A stretch of 7,077 nucleotides of DNA, taken from NCBI GenBank assembly GCA_026984555.1, contig JALSRY010000757.1:1-7077 (forward strand), in the 5' to 3' direction. A program made the translations under genes and the position numbers. This stretch comes from Phycisphaerae bacterium. Its GTDB lineage: Bacteria; Planctomycetota; Phycisphaerae; UBA1845; Fen-1342. The notes under the pieces were generated by a model. It saw only the letters and a list, made by a program, of their open reading frames with translations, searched no databases and had not been told where the DNA came from. Position 1 is the stretch's first letter. Each line of letters begins with the position of its first letter. This document shows positions 5,742 to 7,077 of the stretch, in pieces.

Positions 5742-5765
5742 GCGGAAAAGCCGGTGGTCGGCTTT
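5742..5765 (-). terminator. Candidate intrinsic terminator of the DUF2892 gene
   Basis: On the minus strand AAAGCCG (5765-5759) pairs with CGGCTTT (5753-5747) around a 5-base loop, giving a 7-bp stem ending in a CTTTT tract. It lies 86 bases beyond the DUF2892 stop and upstream of the sulfotransferase promoter candidate. Because the A and T runs are symmetric it could act weakly on the other strand too. Confidence 0.45.
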
Positions 5766-5850
5766 CATCGGCATGTGTGCGGCTGTTCCCGGCCAGCGCG
5801 CGCGGTTTGGGCAAGCGGGGGGCGCAGGCGCTGGCGTCGTGGCGTGCGTG

Positions 5851-6078
5851 CTACGTGCCGGCCGAGACCTGGCGGCTGGCCCCCTCGGCAGAGTCTTGCA
5901 CGCCCAGCTTGCGCAGGATCGTCATCATCGGACACCAGTTGGTGAACGCGGATTGAAACAGGTTCAGCCCGACGAACGCGGTAAACAGGTACCAGTATGG
6001 GCTGACCCAGTGGCCGAGCGCGACGGACAGCATCACGAAGAAACCGGCAATCAGACGTAGATAACGTTCGATCGTCAT
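5851..6078 (-). CDS. YgaP-like/DUF2892 small inner-membrane protein
   Basis: This 75-residue protein matches the DUF2892 family (the membrane part of E. coli YgaP). It begins T-I-E-R-Y-L-R-L-I-A-G (2-12), has two hydrophobic helices at about 8-22 and 28-45, and carries the family-like N-W-C-P-M-M-T-I-L-R-K-L-G (47-59), including Cys49. The short polar tail (61-75) is probably cytoplasmic. A very good AGGAGG (6085-6090) stands 6 bases before the ATG at 6078-6076 and fixes the start, although the frame stays open upstream to 6225. In YgaP the domain is fused to a rhodanese; here it is alone, as is common in environmental bacteria. The precise role is unknown; links to sulfur or redox chemistry are family-level inference only. 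It forms its own unit between yigZ and the sulfotransferase gene. Confidence 0.88.
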   Translation of the reverse strand: MTIERYLRLIAGFFVMLSVALGHWVSPYWYLFTAFVGLNLFQSAFTNWCPMMTILRKLGVQDSAEGASRQVSAGT

Positions 6079-6084
6079 GTTGCT

Positions 6085-6090
6085 CCTCCT
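6085..6090 (-). promoter_or_regulatory. Strong ribosome binding site of the DUF2892 gene
   Basis: AGGAGG on the minus strand, 6 bases before the ATG at 6078-6076. It rules out the longer open frame that extends upstream to 6225. Confidence 0.8.
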
Positions 6091-6212
6091 GGCGGCGTCG
6101 CCACGAAACGCGGCGAATAGCCCGGCGATGCGTTCCAATGGGCGGCGTCTGGTGGCTCGCACGTCGCGGCCGCCTCGCGGGGCATAAACCGCAGATAATT
6201 CTTTCCGATCCA

Positions 6213-6230
6213 GCGGGGTTTTCAACCCGC
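6213..6230 (-). other. Small hairpin with GAAA loop upstream of the DUF2892 gene
   Basis: On the minus strand GCGGGTT and AACCCCGC pair with one bulged C around a GAAA loop. No T-run follows, so it is not a terminator. It lies in the 240-base gap between yigZ and the DUF2892 gene and might belong to the leader of the latter. Little more can be said. Confidence 0.25.
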
Positions 6231-6278
6231 CTACATAAGCATATGCGAATATCCGCAGTTTGTCCGCCGGGCAGGCAA

Positions 6279-6311
6279 GCGCGAACGTTCGCGCCCGTTG
6301 GGATGGGCGCG
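6279..6311. repeat. 16-base perfect palindrome overlapping a second inverted repeat after yigZ
   Basis: GCGCGAACGTTCGCGC (6279-6294) is a perfect palindrome. It overlaps an inverted repeat with arms CGCGCCC (6290-6296) and GGGCGCG (6305-6311) and an 8-base loop. The second begins 7 bases after the yigZ stop. They could be an operator for the DUF2892 gene, or alternative 3'-end hairpins of yigZ, but no real T-run follows. The palindrome does not match the spaced GAAC-N4-GTTC LexA box because the half-sites abut. Confidence 0.4.
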
Positions 6312-6318
6312 GGGCAGA

Positions 6319-6927
6319 CTATTCCAGCGGGCGGGGCGTGACCTGGCCGGCGGAGGCGTTGGCGAGCTGTTGTTCGAAAACCGCGATACGCGCCTCGGGG
6401 ATGTCTACGATCAGGCGGATCGCCTGGCCGTACTCCTCGTTTTCGATGATCCCGTCGCAGGAGGCGACGAGTCGTCGGGTTTGTTCGAGCAGATTGTAGG
6501 GTACGACGATTTCGTACGGTCGGCGGACGACCTTTTCTTCGGTTTCGACAACGTCGAGGGCGGCACGGGCGGCAGCGGAGTATGCCGCCACGAGGCCGCC
6601 GGTGCCGAGTTTGGTTCCGCCGAAATAGCGAGTGATGATCAACGCGACGTCGCCGAGGCCCGAACCCCGGAGGATGGCGAGGGCGGGGGGGCCGGCGGTT
6701 CCCGACGGTTCACCGTCGTCGCTCATGCGTTCGGAAACGCTGTTGCCGTGTCCAATGCGGAAAGCATAGACGTGGTGGGTGGCGTCGGGCATTTCCGCGC
6801 GGATTTGCCGCAGCAGGGCCTGCGCGTCGGGCATGGTGGCGGCGGGTGCGATCGTGCTGATGAAGCGCGAGTTGCCGGCGCGTGTCTCGACGCGGGCTTG
6901 TTTCCTGGGGACGCGATAGCCGCTCAT
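6319..6927 (-). CDS. yigZ: YigZ/IMPACT-family protein (UPF0029)
   Basis: This 202-residue protein is a full-length YigZ/IMPACT family member. The N-terminal UPF0029 domain (about 16-122) has S-R-F-I (20-23), T-H-H-V-Y-A-F (50-56), S-D-D-G-E-P-S-G-T-A-G-P-P (69-81) and the signature I-I-T-R-Y-F-G-G-T-K-L-G-T-G-G-L (97-112). The C-terminal half (about 139-194) fits the DUF1949 ferredoxin-like domain, with V-V-P-Y-N-L (141-146). In bacteria the biochemical role is not settled; the eukaryotic relative IMPACT regulates translation through GCN1, and bacterial members have been suggested to bind nucleic acid or act in ribosome-associated roles. The start at 6927 fits the usual length and spacing before S-R-F-I. 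No good ribosome binding site precedes it, but its ATG overlaps the stop of an upstream frame (ATGA, 6927-6924), suggesting translational coupling. Confidence 0.95.
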   Translation of the reverse strand: MSGYRVPRKQARVETRAGNSRFISTIAPAATMPDAQALLRQIRAEMPDATHHVYAFRIGHGNSVSERMSDDGEPSGTAGPPALAILRGSGLGDVALIITRYFGGTKLGTGGLVAAYSAAARAALDVVETEEKVVRRPYEIVVPYNLLEQTRRLVASCDGIIENEEYGQAIRLIVDIPEARIAVFEQQLANASAGQVTPRPLE

Positions 6928-7040
6928 AGGCGCCAGATTACGGCAATGGGGCTGCCGGCGGAACCCACCACGCGGTAACGGTCCGGGGGCGCCGTTCGCG
7001 GTGTGGATCCCGCGTGCCGCGGGTGGGCACGATCCGTCAT
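6924..7040 (-). CDS. Possible 38-codon ORF coupled to yigZ
   Basis: An ATG at 7040-7038 opens a 38-codon frame ending in TGA (6926-6924), which overlaps the yigZ ATG. The start codon itself overlaps the TGA (7039-7037) of another frame that comes in from the edge, so both junctions are ATGA. The peptide is Arg/Pro/Ala-rich in its first half and ends in a hydrophobic segment, P-I-A-V-I-W-R-L. GC at third positions is about 74%, in line with coding DNA here. No ribosome binding site is visible. The same frame is open from the window edge, so this may instead be the C terminus of a longer gene. I do not recognise it. Confidence 0.3.
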   Translation of the reverse strand: MTDRAHPRHAGSTPRTAPPDRYRVVGSAGSPIAVIWRL

Positions 7041-7077
7041 GATTCGGTAAGGCGTTGATCGACGAGGGCGAGGATTT
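7037..7077 (-). CDS. Possible C-terminal end of an upstream gene (partial)
   Basis: The minus-strand frame entering from the edge reads I-L-A-L-V-D-Q-R-L-T-E-S and stops at 7039-7037. The residues look like an ordinary protein C terminus, and the stop overlaps the ATG of the following 38-codon frame. Only 12 codons are visible, so the family cannot be named, and all three minus-strand frames are open in part of this edge. Confidence 0.25.
   Translation of the reverse strand, partial: ILALVDQRLTES

Noticed and set aside
5617..5814. N-terminal extension of the sulfotransferase
   Set aside because: The extension is Arg/Pro-rich, covers the likely promoter, terminator hairpin and ribosome binding site, and would place 66 residues before the phosphosulfate loop, which is normally close to the N terminus.
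4660..6060. 466-codon plus-strand open frame over the sulfotransferase and DUF2892 genes
   Set aside because: Antisense shadow of two recognised genes, spanning the terminator region; low-complexity Gly/Val/Asp/His composition.
6279..6294. LexA/SOS box
   Set aside because: The half-sites GAAC and GTTC abut directly, while known LexA boxes with these half-sites need a 4-base spacer; no SOS gene is adjacent.
6298..6978. 226-codon plus-strand open frame antisense to yigZ
   Set aside because: Mirror of the yigZ codons with no independent support.

Overview
The window is GC-rich bacterial DNA. It reads as chromosomal housekeeping and accessory genes of a Gram-negative organism, most likely a member of the Planctomycetota (perhaps Phycisphaerae-like). 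This assignment is an inference from three things: the Gfo/Idh/MocA oxidoreductase subfamily, the short sulfotransferase, and a lipid-A-type membrane domain protein (implying LPS-type lipids) in a high-GC background. No rRNA, tRNA, CRISPR array, insertion sequence or phage gene is visible.

Layout. (1) 1-600, minus strand: a secreted, cysteine-containing protein of unknown function whose 3' end lies outside the window. It has a clear ribosome binding site and a signal peptide. (2) 823-3437, minus strand: a four-gene cluster transcribed as rpe > degenerate histidine-phosphatase-like protein > accD > LAB_N membrane protein. rpe and the phosphatase-like gene overlap by 4 bases (ATGA), 24 bases separate the latter from accD, and 144 bases lie before LAB_N. 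(3) 3438-3721: a divergent control region with several palindromes and a TTGACA box. (4) 3722-4912, plus strand: a Gfo/Idh/MocA-family NAD(P)-dependent oxidoreductase, followed by a convergent intergenic region with two overlapping, mutually exclusive hairpins, the second ending in TTTT. (5) 5035-5616, minus strand: a small sulfotransferase-like protein, with a candidate -10 box just upstream and a candidate terminator for the gene before it. (6) 5851-6078, minus strand: a 75-residue YgaP/DUF2892-type membrane protein. (7) 6319-6927, minus strand: a YigZ/IMPACT-family protein, preceded at the window edge by a possible 38-codon ORF joined by ATGA overlaps on both sides.

How the genes work together. 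rpe (pentose phosphate/Calvin-type sugar interconversion) and accD (first step of fatty-acid synthesis) are core metabolism. They are co-oriented with a histidine-phosphatase-fold protein that has lost its phosphate-pocket Arg/His residues, so it is unlikely to be a normal phosphatase. The LAB_N protein suggests a link to the cell envelope. The remaining genes (oxidoreductase, sulfotransferase, DUF2892, YigZ) look like independent transcription units.

I did not find convincing evidence of a complete new system such as defence or mobile machinery. The items most worth a second look are the degenerate phosphatase, the ATGA-chained small ORF before yigZ, the competing hairpins at 4958-5020, and the palindrome cluster between rpe and the oxidoreductase.
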